Assembly (NCBI RefSeq): GCF_007678255.1 | Contig: NZ_VEED01000008.1 | Span: 186,001-250,000 of the forward strand | Origin: Bacillus sp. X1(2014) | GTDB taxonomy: Bacteria > Bacillota > Bacilli > Bacillales_B > DSM-18226 | DNA length: 64,000 nt | Reading direction: 5' to 3' | Position numbers and translations under genes: made by a program | Shown here: in pieces, positions 16,528 to 25,106 of the stretch | Position numbering within the stretch: the stretch's first letter is position 1 | How the letters are laid out: each line of letters opens with the position of its first letter | The notes under the pieces: generated by a model | Told to the model about the DNA's origin: nothing | What the model saw: the letters and a program-made list of their open reading frames with translations, nothing else | Database searches by the model: none

Positions 16528-16584
16528 GGGTGCCTGACACCACAGATGGACTTTTATCCATCTATGGTGTCAGGCACCCTTTTT
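16528..16584 (+). terminator. Very long terminator hairpin with dispersed repeat motif
   Basis: 23-bp arms (16528-16550 and 16557-16579) with one mismatch and a 6-nt loop, followed by T5. The outer stem is GGGTGCCTGACACCA. The related GGTGTCAGG motif recurs at 23460, so this is a member of a dispersed family. Confidence 0.85.
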
Positions 16585-16608
16585 CTAAAAAAATAGGCTT
16601 TATTGTTA

Positions 16609-16639
16609 TTGACATTGACGTTGCGTAAAGGTGTATCGT
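16609..16639 (+). promoter_or_regulatory. MerR-type promoter with 19-bp spacer
   Basis: TTGACA (16609-16614), 19-bp spacer, TATCGT (16634-16639). The elongated spacer is the hallmark of promoters activated by MerR proteins, so the downstream regulator probably controls itself. Confidence 0.6.
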
Positions 16640-16664
16640 TAGTTTTACAAGGAGGGGAAAACGA

Positions 16665-17432
16665 ATGGAATATACTGTGCAGAAGCTTGGAAGTCTAGCA
16701 GGAGTTAGCACCAGAACACTTCGGTATTATGATGAAATTGGGATTCTTAAGCCGGCAAGAATTAATTCGTCAGGATATCGAATCTATGGTCAAGCAGAAG
16801 TAGATCGCTTGCAGCAAATCTTATTTTACAGGGAATTAGGAATCAGTTTAGAGAACATAAAAGAAATCGTAACGGCTCCTTCCTTTGACGGGGCATCTGC
16901 ACTTAAAGAGCATCGTAAAAAACTCCTTGAAAAAAAGGAACAATTAGAATTGTTAATTGCAAATGTGGATAAGACAATTGCAGTAACAGAAGGGAGAATG
17001 AAAATGTCAAATAAAGAAAAGTTCGAGGGCTTTAAGAAAAAAATGGTGGATGAAAATGAGAAAAAATATGGAAAAGAGATTCGTGAAAAGTACGGCGATG
17101 ATACTGTAAATAAGTCCAATGCAAAGCTTCAGAATATGACACAAGAGCAATATGAGGAGGTGACTAAGTTAGCTGAACTGATCACTGAAACCCTTGCTGA
17201 GGCTTATAAAACAGGAAACCCCGCAGGAGATTTAGCTCAAAAAGCTGCTGCTCTCCATAAACAATGGTTAACCTACTATTGGAATGAATATAGTAAGGAA
17301 GCTCATGCAGGCCTTGCACAAATGTATGTGGATGATGAAAGATTTACCGCCTATTATGATAAAGAACAGCCTGGTACGGCAGCGTTTCTAAGAGATGCCA
17401 TTCATATTTATACTGGTGTTAATCCCGCGTAA
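16665..17432 (+). CDS. MerR family regulator with TipAS domain
   Basis: 255 aa. The N-terminal MerR winged helix (MEYTVQKLGSLAGVSTRTLRYYDEIGIL, GYRIYGQAEVDRLQQILFYRELGISLENI) is followed by a long coiled dimerisation helix (about 75-110) and a C-terminal TipAS antibiotic-recognition domain (WLTYYWNEYSKEAHAGLAQMYVDDERFTAYYD). Relatives such as TipA and B. subtilis Mta activate drug-resistance genes. No efflux gene sits next to it, so any targets beyond itself lie elsewhere. AAGGAGGGG precedes ATG. Confidence 0.9.
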   Translation: MEYTVQKLGSLAGVSTRTLRYYDEIGILKPARINSSGYRIYGQAEVDRLQQILFYRELGISLENIKEIVTAPSFDGASALKEHRKKLLEKKEQLELLIANVDKTIAVTEGRMKMSNKEKFEGFKKKMVDENEKKYGKEIREKYGDDTVNKSNAKLQNMTQEQYEEVTKLAELITETLAEAYKTGNPAGDLAQKAAALHKQWLTYYWNEYSKEAHAGLAQMYVDDERFTAYYDKEQPGTAAFLRDAIHIYTGVNPA

Positions 17433-17748
17433 GACTGATGTTTAAAACGGTATTAAGATTCCCTGTAAGACAACAATAGTCTTGCAGGATTTTTTTTATT
17501 ACTTTTAGGATCTTTTAGTATTTTAGTATTTAAATTTAGGATTTTGGTGTAAAACACCAAATCGCACTTTATTACATCAACGCGGCTCTGTGTAACTGGA
17601 ATATTTTGAACTTTTTTCACGTAATTGACAAAAATGGATAGTGCCTCTAAAGTTATATATGTCATAATAATTTTAAAATTTACTATATTATTATATTTCT
17701 GATAAAAGGAATACATAAAAACAAACGAATGAACAGGTAGGTGCAAAT
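17433..17748. other. Intergenic region before the ABC importer
   Basis: 316 bp without a supported gene. It starts with the TipA-type gene's terminator; the remainder is AT-rich and must contain the importer's promoter, but no clear -35/-10 pair or regulatory RNA was identified. Confidence 0.4.
17462..17498 (+). terminator. Terminator after TipA-type regulator
   Basis: CCTGTAAGAC/GTCTTGCAGG, 10-bp stem with one G-U pair, 7-nt loop, A then T8. Confidence 0.85.
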
Positions 17749-18762
17749 GTGGAAAAGGATCCTATTCTTCGAATAAAAGACTTAAAGGTGTCTTTTCAAT
17801 CAGGGAAAAAATTCGTTCCGGCTGTCGATGGTATCAGTTTTGATTTAAAGGATGGCGAAATATTAGGGATCGTTGGTGAATCAGGAAGTGGTAAAAGTGT
17901 CACTTCTCTAACGGCCATGGGGTTGATTCCTTCACCACCAGGGAAAATCGAGAATGGCGAAATTATCTTTGAAGGTAAAGACTTGAAAAATTTATCCGAA
18001 AAAGAATGGCGCAAAATCCGCGGTAATCAAATTTCAATGATATTTCAAGAACCAATGACATCATTAAATCCGCTGTTTACGATTGGTAATCAATTAATTG
18101 AAGCGATTCGCTTACATACAGACCTTTCAAAGAAAGAAGCAATGGCACGAAGTATTGAATTATTAAAGCTTGTTGGAATCCCAAGGGCAGAAGGAATAAT
18201 TAAAGATCATCCCCACCAGCTTTCGGGAGGAATGAGGCAGCGAGTTATGATTGCCATGGCTATGGCCTGCAATCCTAGGGTGTTGATTGCGGACGAGCCA
18301 ACAACCGCACTCGATGTGACTATTCAAGCACAAATCCTAGCATTGATGAAGGATTTAAATAGGAAGACAAATACAACGATCATTCTCATTACACATGATT
18401 TAGGGGTCGTTGCTGAAATCTGTGAACGTGTCATTGTCATGTATGCTGGGCAAATCGTCGAGCAGGGTGATGTTAGAACGATTCTCAAAAATCCTCAACA
18501 TCCTTATACGAAGGGCCTACTAAAATCTGTACCCGATTTAAGAGGGAAAACAGATCGGCTGTATAGTATTCCAGGCACAGTTCCTACTCCAGGGACGATT
18601 CATAAAGGCTGTCGATTTGCGGCAAGATGCACGGAGGCATTCGCGGAGTGCCAGGAAGAAACACCAGATTTATTTAAAATGGAAAAAGACGGACATGAAG
18701 TACGCTGTTTCCTACATACATTGAAGAAGGAGAGTGACAACCATGTCAGAGTTTCTTCTTGA
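17749..18762 (+). CDS. dppD: Peptide/nickel-type ABC importer ATPase, DppD/OppD-like
   Basis: 337-aa nucleotide-binding subunit. It shows Walker [10 protein letters not shown] (about 42-50), signature [14 protein letters not shown], Walker [13 protein letters not shown], the H-loop ITHDLG, and the C-terminal oligopeptide-transporter extension with FAARC ([14 protein letters not shown]) typical of this subfamily. GTG start. It energises uptake through the two permeases encoded downstream. First gene of a five-gene set in the order D-F-SBP-B-C. Dipeptide versus oligopeptide specificity cannot be told from the ATPase. Confidence 0.88.
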   Translation: MEKDPILRIKDLKVSFQSGKKFVPAVDGISFDLKDGEILGIVGESGSGKSVTSLTAMGLIPSPPGKIENGEIIFEGKDLKNLSEKEWRKIRGNQISMIFQEPMTSLNPLFTIGNQLIEAIRLHTDLSKKEAMARSIELLKLVGIPRAEGIIKDHPHQLSGGMRQRVMIAMAMACNPRVLIADEPTTALDVTIQAQILALMKDLNRKTNTTIILITHDLGVVAEICERVIVMYAGQIVEQGDVRTILKNPQHPYTKGLLKSVPDLRGKTDRLYSIPGTVPTPGTIHKGCRFAARCTEAFAECQEETPDLFKMEKDGHEVRCFLHTLKKESDNHVRVSS

Positions 18763-19711
18763 GGTTAATGGGTTAAAAAAGTACTTCCCGATTACAGGCG
18801 GCCTGTTTGGAACAAAGCAAGGCGAAGTCAAAGCGGTTGACGATGTATCTTTTTACGTTAGAAAAGGAGAGACATTGGGTATCGTTGGTGAAAGCGGTTG
18901 CGGAAAATCTACCACCGGCCGGCTCCTTATGCGTTTGATTGAAGCTAGCGATGGAAAGATTGTTTTTGAAGATAAAGAGATTACTAGTTTGTCAAAGTCG
19001 GAATTAAGAAAAACGCGCCGGGATATCCAAATGGTATTCCAAGATCCTTATGCATCACTTAATCCAAGACATTCTATTGAACAGATTCTAGAAGAGCCTT
19101 TGACCGTACATGGTATTGGGACAAAAGAGGAACGCAAAAAGCAAGTAAGAGATATGCTTGAAGTCGTAGGCTTAAGCAGCTACCATGCCAAAAGATATCC
19201 CCACCAATTCAGCGGTGGTCAGCGTCAGCGGATTGGAATTGCAAAAGCTTTAATGACGAAACCGAAACTAATTATTGCGGATGAGCCTGTGTCAGCGCTC
19301 GATGTGTCCATTCAAGCCCAGGTTCTCAATCTGATGAAGGACATTCAAAAAGAATTTCAGCTTACATACATTTTTATCGCTCATGATTTAGGAGTCGTAC
19401 GCCATATTAGTGATCGCGTAGGCGTTATGTATTTAGGAAGATTAATAGAGTTAGCTGAAAGTGAGGAGCTTTATGAGAATCCAAAGCATCCATACACAAA
19501 AGCACTTCTATCAGCTGTACCAATACCAGATCCAGATATTAAGAGGGAAACCATTTTAATTGAAGGAGAACTTCCCAGTCCAGCAAATCCTCCTTCAGGT
19601 TGTGCCTTCCATACACGCTGCTCACATGTGATGGATTTTTGTAAAAAGACTAGACCAGCGGAACAAAACCTAAATGGTCATTTTGTCGCATGTCACTTAT
19701 ATAACAAGTGA
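18743..19711 (+). CDS. dppF: Peptide/nickel-type ABC importer ATPase, DppF/OppF-like
   Basis: 322-aa second ATPase of the importer. Walker A GESGCGKST, MVFQDPYASLNPR, signature FSGGQRQRIGIAKAL, Walker B IIADEPVSALD, H-loop IAHDLG and the C-terminal FHTRCSHVMDFC extension. AAGGAGAG at 18727-18734 supports the ATG at 18743, which lies within the 3' end of the preceding ATPase gene (20-bp overlap), indicating translational coupling. It forms the heterodimeric motor with the upstream ATPase. Confidence 0.88.
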   Translation: MSEFLLEVNGLKKYFPITGGLFGTKQGEVKAVDDVSFYVRKGETLGIVGESGCGKSTTGRLLMRLIEASDGKIVFEDKEITSLSKSELRKTRRDIQMVFQDPYASLNPRHSIEQILEEPLTVHGIGTKEERKKQVRDMLEVVGLSSYHAKRYPHQFSGGQRQRIGIAKALMTKPKLIIADEPVSALDVSIQAQVLNLMKDIQKEFQLTYIFIAHDLGVVRHISDRVGVMYLGRLIELAESEELYENPKHPYTKALLSAVPIPDPDIKRETILIEGELPSPANPPSGCAFHTRCSHVMDFCKKTRPAEQNLNGHFVACHLYNK

Positions 19712-19761
19712 TTTGCAGCATTAATGATAAAAACACAAAATATAAGGGGGTAAAAAGTCTG

Positions 19762-21378
19762 ATGAAGAAGAGGTCTTTTAAACTGCTGTTAATATCTCTA
19801 TTAGCCATCAGTATGTTATTAGTTGGCTGTAACAGCAAAACGAATGAAGAAGCAGGCGGCAAAAAAGATCCTGCCACAAGTGGCGGAGCGAAAAAGGATA
19901 CACTAGTATATGGTCGTGGTGGAGATTCTACATCTCTAGATCCGATTACAACAACTGAAGGTGAAGCATTCAAAGTAACAGAAAATATCTATGAAACATT
20001 AATCCAATATGGTGACCAAGATACCACGATTAATCCAGGACTTGCTGAATCATGGGAAGTGACACCTGATGGCTTAACTTACACCTTCAAGCTTCGCCAA
20101 GGAGTTAAATTCCATGACGGTACTGATTTTAATGCAGATGCGGTTGTATTTAACTTTAACCGCTGGATGGATGGAGATGCTGATAAGTTCCCTTATTACA
20201 CTATGTTTGGTGGATTTAAAAAGGATGAGGGCCACGTTATTAAAGAAGTTAAAGCTTTAGATACCAATACTGTTCAATTTGTTCTAAAACGTCCACAGGC
20301 TCCATTCTTAAAGAACCTAGCGATGTCTCCATTTGGAATCGCAAGCCCTGCAGCTGTTGAAAAATACGGTGACAAGTTTAGACAAAATCCAGTTGGGACA
20401 GGTCCATTTAAATTTGTTGAGTGGAAAGAAAACGATACGATTACACTTGAAAAGAACCCTGACTATTGGCAACAAGGCCTGCCTAAGTTAAACAAAGTTA
20501 TTTTCCGTGTCATCCCTGAAAATACTGCACGTCTTAATGCTCTTGCCAATGGTGAGATTGACGTGATGGATGGACTAAATAACTCAGATGAGGCAACTGT
20601 TAAAGGAAATGCCAACCTCCAAGTAATTGAACGTCCATCAATGAACGTTGGTTATATCGGTTTAACAACTACTCGTAAACCATTTGATAATAAACTTGTT
20701 CGTCAAGCGATTAACTACGCTGTCGATAAAAAATCAATTATTGATGCATTTTATGGTGGGAAAGCTCTAGAGGCTGTCAATCCAATGCCTCCTTCCATCG
20801 AAGGCTATAATAAGTCAGTTGAGCCGTACCCATATGATTTAGAGAAAGCTAAAGCATTGTTGAAAGAAGCAGGATATGAAAAAGGATTTGAAATCGACTT
20901 ATGGGCAATGCCTGTTGCGCGCCCTTATATGCCAGAAGCACAAAAAGTAGCTGAAGTTATTCAAGAGAGCTTAAGCAAAATCAACGTCAAAGCCAAAATC
21001 CAATCTGTTGACTGGGCTACTTACTTAGATAAAGCAGCAAAAGGTGAATTTGATATGTTCATGCTTGGCTGGACAGGTGACAATGGGGACCCTGATAACT
21101 TCCTATATACATTACTTGATAAAGACAGCATTGGAAGTAATAACTATTCCCAATACAGCAATGACAAATTACATGACGTTTTAATTAAAGCACAAACAGA
21201 AATTGATCAAGCAAAACGTAATGCATTATACGAAGAAGCACAAGTAATTATCCATGATGATGCGCCGTGGGTTCCACTTGTTCACTCTACACCGCTGTTA
21301 GCAGCAGGGAAAGATGTAGCAAATTACTTACCGCACCCAACTGGATCAGAAGCATTAACTAAAGTTGAATTTAAATAA
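19762..21378 (+). CDS. dppA: Peptide-binding lipoprotein of the ABC importer (SBP family 5)
   Basis: 538-aa extracellular lipoprotein. A type II signal peptide (MKKRSFKLLLISLLAISML) ends in the lipobox LVGC with lipidated Cys23, followed by a flexible, charged linker. The SBP_bac_5 fold shows ESWEVTPDGLTYTFKLRQGVKFHDG, PVGTGPFKFVEWKENDTITL, VRQAINYAVDK and FDMFMLGWTGDNGDPDNFLY. AAGGGGG supports ATG at 19762. It captures peptide-like (or glutathione/nickel-chelate-like) ligands outside the cell; the ligand is not determinable here. Confidence 0.9.
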   Translation: MKKRSFKLLLISLLAISMLLVGCNSKTNEEAGGKKDPATSGGAKKDTLVYGRGGDSTSLDPITTTEGEAFKVTENIYETLIQYGDQDTTINPGLAESWEVTPDGLTYTFKLRQGVKFHDGTDFNADAVVFNFNRWMDGDADKFPYYTMFGGFKKDEGHVIKEVKALDTNTVQFVLKRPQAPFLKNLAMSPFGIASPAAVEKYGDKFRQNPVGTGPFKFVEWKENDTITLEKNPDYWQQGLPKLNKVIFRVIPENTARLNALANGEIDVMDGLNNSDEATVKGNANLQVIERPSMNVGYIGLTTTRKPFDNKLVRQAINYAVDKKSIIDAFYGGKALEAVNPMPPSIEGYNKSVEPYPYDLEKAKALLKEAGYEKGFEIDLWAMPVARPYMPEAQKVAEVIQESLSKINVKAKIQSVDWATYLDKAAKGEFDMFMLGWTGDNGDPDNFLYTLLDKDSIGSNNYSQYSNDKLHDVLIKAQTEIDQAKRNALYEEAQVIIHDDAPWVPLVHSTPLLAAGKDVANYLPHPTGSEALTKVEFK

Positions 21379-21387
21379 TCATGGCTG

Positions 21388-21418
21388 AAAAGGGGAGGGA
21401 GTTTAGCCTCCTCTTTTG
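21388..21418 (+). terminator. Hairpin after the binding protein gene
   Basis: AAAAGGGGAGG pairs with CCTCCTCTTTT around an 8-nt loop. It may act as a partial terminator or mRNA stabiliser, giving more binding protein than permease. Confidence 0.55.
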
Positions 21419-21502
21419 TTAGCTAAGCACATAACTTTTGAAAAAATGGTTTTGTTGCAGCGTCTAGCTAGGCGCTTATGCTATACAGTGAGGTGAAATA
21501 AT

Positions 21503-22510
21503 TTGTTAACATATACAGTCCGCCGGGTGTTTTCATTAATACCTGTTTTAATAGGGATGACGCTTGTTGTTTTTGCCATTATCCATGCTATTCCAGGAAA
21601 TCCCGCTCAGGTAATTCTTGGTCAGAGAGCAACGGCAGAATCTATTGCCACGTTAACGAAGGAATTAGGGTTGGACAGGCCTTGGTACATACAATACGTA
21701 GATTATATTAATGCACTGCTGCACGGGGATTTAGGTGTTTCACTACGGACAAGGGGGCCAATCAACGAAGAAATATGGCCTTACCTAGCAGCAACGGCAG
21801 AACTAACTGTTGTAGCTATGTTTATTGCCATCATTGTTGGAGTTAATGCAGGGATCGTTAGTGCCTGGTTTTCCAAATCATGGTTTGATTATGTTGCGAT
21901 GGTGCTTGCACTGATTGGTGTGTCACTGCCGATTTTTTGGCTTGGTTTAATGGAACAATGGGTGTTTTCTATTGAATTAGGATGGCTGCCGACGACAGGA
22001 AGAGAGAATGTAAGAGACCCTGTTTCATCGATTACTAATTTCTATTTAATAGATACTTTAATACAAGGAAGAACCGATCAGTTTATTACGGTCCTAAAAC
22101 ATCTGGTCCTGCCTAGTATTGCCCTTGCCACCATTCCAATGGCGATTATTGCTAGAATGACGCGGGCAACCATGCTTGAGGTGATGAAGTCGGATTATGT
22201 CCGTACAGCGAGAGCAAAAGGACTAAGCATGTTTTGGGTCGTATATAAGCATTCCTTAAAAAATGCTGTCATCCCTGTATTAACAATTATCGGGCTGCAA
22301 ACGGGACTTTTACTTGGAGGAGCAATTCTAACGGAAACGATCTTTGGCTGGCCGGGAATTGGAAGATACCTCTATGATGCCATCGGATACCGTGATTATC
22401 CGGTTATACAGTCAGGGATTTTAATTATTGCGGCAATCTTTGTACTTATTAATTTAATCGTGGATTTATTGTATGTATTTGTAGACCCGCGAATTAAATA
22501 TACGAAATAG
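21503..22510 (+). CDS. dppB: ABC importer permease, DppB/OppB-like
   Basis: 335-aa inner-membrane subunit with six main hydrophobic segments. The first segment is followed by the family motif IPGNPAQVILGQRATAESI and LGLDRPWYIQYVDYI. The cytoplasmic EAA loop that contacts the ATPase is visible in YVRTARAKGLSMFWVVYKH, with GLLLGGAILTETIFGWPGIG near the C-terminus. TTG start with GAGGTGA upstream. It pairs with the DppC-like permease 16 bp downstream. Confidence 0.9.
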   Translation: MLTYTVRRVFSLIPVLIGMTLVVFAIIHAIPGNPAQVILGQRATAESIATLTKELGLDRPWYIQYVDYINALLHGDLGVSLRTRGPINEEIWPYLAATAELTVVAMFIAIIVGVNAGIVSAWFSKSWFDYVAMVLALIGVSLPIFWLGLMEQWVFSIELGWLPTTGRENVRDPVSSITNFYLIDTLIQGRTDQFITVLKHLVLPSIALATIPMAIIARMTRATMLEVMKSDYVRTARAKGLSMFWVVYKHSLKNAVIPVLTIIGLQTGLLLGGAILTETIFGWPGIGRYLYDAIGYRDYPVIQSGILIIAAIFVLINLIVDLLYVFVDPRIKYTK

Positions 22511-22526
22511 AGGAGGGGAACTAAAA

Positions 22527-23426
22527 GTGGCGGAACTTGCAAAAAAACCGGCAAATATCACGACGGTAATTGTTGAAGAAAAGCTGACACCTCCCTGGAA
22601 AGAAGCATGGATTTCATTTTATAAAAACCGATTAGCCTTAGTTGGGTTAGGGATTGTTGTCTTTTTTATCATTATTGCAATAATTGCCCCGATTATTGCT
22701 CCTTATAGTTATAAAGAACAAGTCCTAACCGACCGAATGCTCCCGCCTTCTAGTGATCACTGGTTTGGGACAGATGACTTTGGCCGTGATATTTTTTCGC
22801 GGATTGTTTATGGTGCTAGAATATCTTTGTGGGTAGGCTTTTTCTCAGTATTAGGGTCTGTTGTGGCAGGGACATTCCTTGGAATTGTTGCTGGTTACTA
22901 CGGCCGCTGGGTAGATGCAATTATCTCGCGCATTTTTGATATTATGCTAGCCTTTCCAAGTATTCTTTTGGCGATTGCAGTTGTTTCAATTTTGGGACCT
23001 TCCTTGCAAAATGCATTGATTGCGATTGCAGTTATTAATATCCCGAACTTTGGACGACTTGTTCGCTCTAAGGTATTAAGTGTGAAACAGGAAGAATATA
23101 TTATGGCGGCCCGTGCGGTCGGAATGAAAGATTCACGAATTCTACTTCGTCATATTTTACCAAATAGTATATCACCAGTAATCGTCCAAGCTACTCTAGC
23201 GATTGCTACAGCCATTATTGAGGCTGCTGCTCTAGGTTTTCTTGGTATGGGGGCACAGGCACCGACACCTGAATGGGGGAAAATGCTTGCTGATTCCAAA
23301 AACTATATCACACAGGCACCATGGACATTATTCTTCCCAGGGATAGCCATTATGCTGACCGTCCTTGGCTTTAACTTAATGGGCGATGGACTAAGGGATA
23401 TCCTAGACCCGAAAATGAAACAATAG
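22527..23426 (+). CDS. dppC: ABC importer permease, DppC/OppC-like
   Basis: 299-aa permease with the OppC N-terminal segment (PPWKEAWISFYKNRLALVGL), HWFGTDDFGRDIFSRIVYGAR, and the EAA loop region YIMAARAVGMKDSRILLRHI, ending GDGLRDILDPKMKQ as usual for DppC. About six membrane segments. GTG start preceded by GAGGAGGGG. Last gene of the importer set, followed by a hairpin. Confidence 0.9.
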   Translation: MAELAKKPANITTVIVEEKLTPPWKEAWISFYKNRLALVGLGIVVFFIIIAIIAPIIAPYSYKEQVLTDRMLPPSSDHWFGTDDFGRDIFSRIVYGARISLWVGFFSVLGSVVAGTFLGIVAGYYGRWVDAIISRIFDIMLAFPSILLAIAVVSILGPSLQNALIAIAVINIPNFGRLVRSKVLSVKQEEYIMAARAVGMKDSRILLRHILPNSISPVIVQATLAIATAIIEAAALGFLGMGAQAPTPEWGKMLADSKNYITQAPWTLFFPGIAIMLTVLGFNLMGDGLRDILDPKMKQ

Positions 23427-23430
23427 ATAT

Positions 23431-23457
23431 AGAGACTCCTGTGCGGGTCTCTTTCTT
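23431..23457 (+). terminator. Terminator after the importer operon
   Basis: AGAGACTC pairs with GGGTCTCT (one G-U) around a 6-nt loop, then TTCTTTT. Confidence 0.7.
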
Positions 23458-23458
23458 T

Positions 23459-23476
23459 TGGTGTCAGGTACCAATT
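23459..23476. repeat. Partial dispersed repeat (GGTGTCAGGtACC)
   Basis: TTGGTGTCAGGTACCAA, with a short inverted repeat at its ends. It resembles half of the GGTGCCTGACACC hairpin at 16528, and is probably a decayed copy. Confidence 0.45.
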
Positions 23477-23568
23477 AATCATTCTTTCTTAAAAAATTGT
23501 CTAAAATCTCAAAATAGCATTATAATTATGCTTAATAATTTGTTTTATCCTATTGGGGGTTTGAGATT

Positions 23569-24084
23569 TTGGAGAGCATAGAAAAGAGTATTGTTTTTAT
23601 TGGCTTCATGGGTGCCGGAAAAACTACGATTGGCAAGAAGGTCGCGGCTAAACTTAACCGTGAATTTATTGATATTGATGAAAGAATTGAAAAAGAGTAT
23701 AACATGCCGGTGTCTCAGATTTTTACTGAATTTGGTGAGACCGAATTTAGAGATAGAGAAAAAAGCTTAATTGTGAGTCTAGCAGAACAGAAGCAAAAAG
23801 TTATTTCTGTAGGCGGAGGTGCCTTCCTTCAAAAAGAGATTAGAGAGACGTGTTTAGCATCTTGTATTGTGATTTTCCTCGAACTATCATTGGAAGCCTG
23901 GAAGGATCGATTAGAATTAATTATTGATAGCCGTCCGGTATTAAAAGGAAAGTCAATGGAAGAAATGGGAGAGCTTTTTTATAAAAGACAAGATATTTAC
24001 AAGAACCATCATGTAAAGATTTCCACCGATCATAAAAGCGCGGAGGAAATTGCGGACCTAATTGTAAAAGAAATAAATTCTTAG
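23569..24084 (+). CDS. aroK: Shikimate kinase
   Basis: 171-aa cytoplasmic kinase that phosphorylates shikimate at the 3-OH, step five of the shikimate pathway. Walker A GFMGAGKTTIGK (12-23), substrate-binding FIDIDERIEKE, EFGETEFRDREKSL, and SVGGGAFLQKE are all visible, as is SRPVLKG in the lid region. TTG start with GGGGG upstream. It is 49 bp upstream of aroD, forming a shikimate-pathway pair. Confidence 0.9.
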   Translation: MESIEKSIVFIGFMGAGKTTIGKKVAAKLNREFIDIDERIEKEYNMPVSQIFTEFGETEFRDREKSLIVSLAEQKQKVISVGGGAFLQKEIRETCLASCIVIFLELSLEAWKDRLELIIDSRPVLKGKSMEEMGELFYKRQDIYKNHHVKISTDHKSAEEIADLIVKEINS

Positions 24085-24133
24085 GTGGACAAAACTTTTA
24101 GAAGTTTCAAAAGATCAATAAGGAGTGGGGAAA

Positions 24134-24898
24134 ATGCCTAAAACTATTACTGTTAGAGACCTCACAATTGGGGAAGGGATACCAAAAATCTGTGTGCCTT
24201 TAGTGGGGGAGACAATTATACAACTAAAGGAAGAAGCAGGTTTTCTAAAAAATATTGACTTAGATCTGGTCGAATGGCGTGTCGACTTTTTTGAGCATGT
24301 AGAAGACATTGAGAAAGTGAAAGAGGCGCTTATGGAAGTTCGCTCAATCCTGCCTAATACACCACTCATCTTTACTTTTCGAAGTCACAAAGAAGGCGGC
24401 AATAAAGAAATTCCCACATCGTTCTATTTAGGTTTAAACGAGGCCATTGCAGAAACTGGCTTGGTTGATATCATTGATGTTGAATTATTCAATGATGAAA
24501 ATGAAGTCAAGAAGTTGATTGAAGATGCTCATGCGAAAAATGTCTTTGTTATCATTTCAAACCATGATTTTCATAAAACGCCTTCAAAAGAAGAAATTAT
24601 CTTTCGGTTAAGGAAGGCACAAGAATTAGGGGGAGATATACCGAAAATTGCTGTGATGCCAATTAGTTCGGCAGATGTGCTCACCCTCCTAGATGCAACA
24701 AATACAATGAAGGAGCAATATGCGGATCGACCATTCATAACCATGTCAATGGCAGGTAAGGGCGTCATTAGTCGATTAGCCGGCGAAGTATTTGGGTCAG
24801 CTCTAACATTTGGAGCAGCAAAAAAAGCCTCAGCACCCGGACAAATCGCAGTTAAAGAATTAAGAAACGTTTTAACTTTGCTGCATGAAAGCCTATAA
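24134..24898 (+). CDS. aroD: 3-dehydroquinate dehydratase, type I
   Basis: 254-aa class I Schiff-base enzyme converting 3-dehydroquinate to 3-dehydroshikimate. Active-site elements: VEWRVDFFE early in the barrel, EL in DIIDVELF, the general-base His in VIISNHDFHKTP, the Schiff-base Lys in IPKIAVMP, and the C-terminal SMAGKGVISRLAGEVFGSALTFG. AAGGAG with an 8-nt gap supports the ATG at 24134 over GTG at 24125. A terminator follows. Type II enzymes, common in Bacillus, are unrelated. Confidence 0.93.
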   Translation: MPKTITVRDLTIGEGIPKICVPLVGETIIQLKEEAGFLKNIDLDLVEWRVDFFEHVEDIEKVKEALMEVRSILPNTPLIFTFRSHKEGGNKEIPTSFYLGLNEAIAETGLVDIIDVELFNDENEVKKLIEDAHAKNVFVIISNHDFHKTPSKEEIIFRLRKAQELGGDIPKIAVMPISSADVLTLLDATNTMKEQYADRPFITMSMAGKGVISRLAGEVFGSALTFGAAKKASAPGQIAVKELRNVLTLLHESL

Positions 24899-24908
24899 AT
24901 TGTTAAAG

Positions 24909-24930
24909 AACACTCAATTGAGTGTTTTTT
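24909..24930 (+). terminator. Terminator after aroD
   Basis: AACACTC-AATT-GAGTGTT hairpin followed by TTTT. Confidence 0.8.
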
Positions 24931-24976
24931 ATTTGGCTCGATATGCATAAAAAATGAATATTCTTCCATCATTAAA

Positions 24977-24990
24977 TGTAAGCGTTTACA
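24977..24990. promoter_or_regulatory. cre site (CcpA) upstream of argC
   Basis: TGTAAGCGTTTACA matches the catabolite-responsive element consensus completely. It lies about 53 bp upstream of the argC -35 box, a position compatible with CcpA repression or activation. Confidence 0.65.
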
Positions 24991-25041
24991 AAAAATAAAG
25001 CAGTAATTTTCGTTAAAAACAGAAAATTAAGCTATTTTTCC

Positions 25042-25079
25042 ATTGAATATTTATATATAAGTATGTATAATAATTCATT
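25042..25079 (+). promoter_or_regulatory. argC promoter overlapped by two ARG boxes
   Basis: TTGAAT (25043-25048), 17-bp spacer, TATAAT (25066-25071). Two 18-bp ARG-box-like sequences cover it: 25042-25059 (two mismatches to WNTGAATWWWWATTCANW) and 25062-25079 (one mismatch). Arginine-bound AhrC/ArgR on these would block RNA polymerase at both elements. Confidence 0.75.
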
Positions 25080-25106
25080 ATAAAAGCAACTTAGGAGTTG
25101 GATAAA

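Noticed and set aside
17453..17746. 97-codon minus-strand frame before the ABC importer
   Set aside because: It reads through the terminator of the TipA-type gene, has AT-driven composition and no ribosome site.
24935..24960. ATGCATAAAAAATGAATATTC as a third ARG box
   Set aside because: Half-sites are one base too far apart and a key C is missing, so it is weaker than the two boxes on the promoter.
24571..24972. 133-codon minus-strand frame opposite aroD
   Set aside because: Shadow of aroD, and crosses its terminator.
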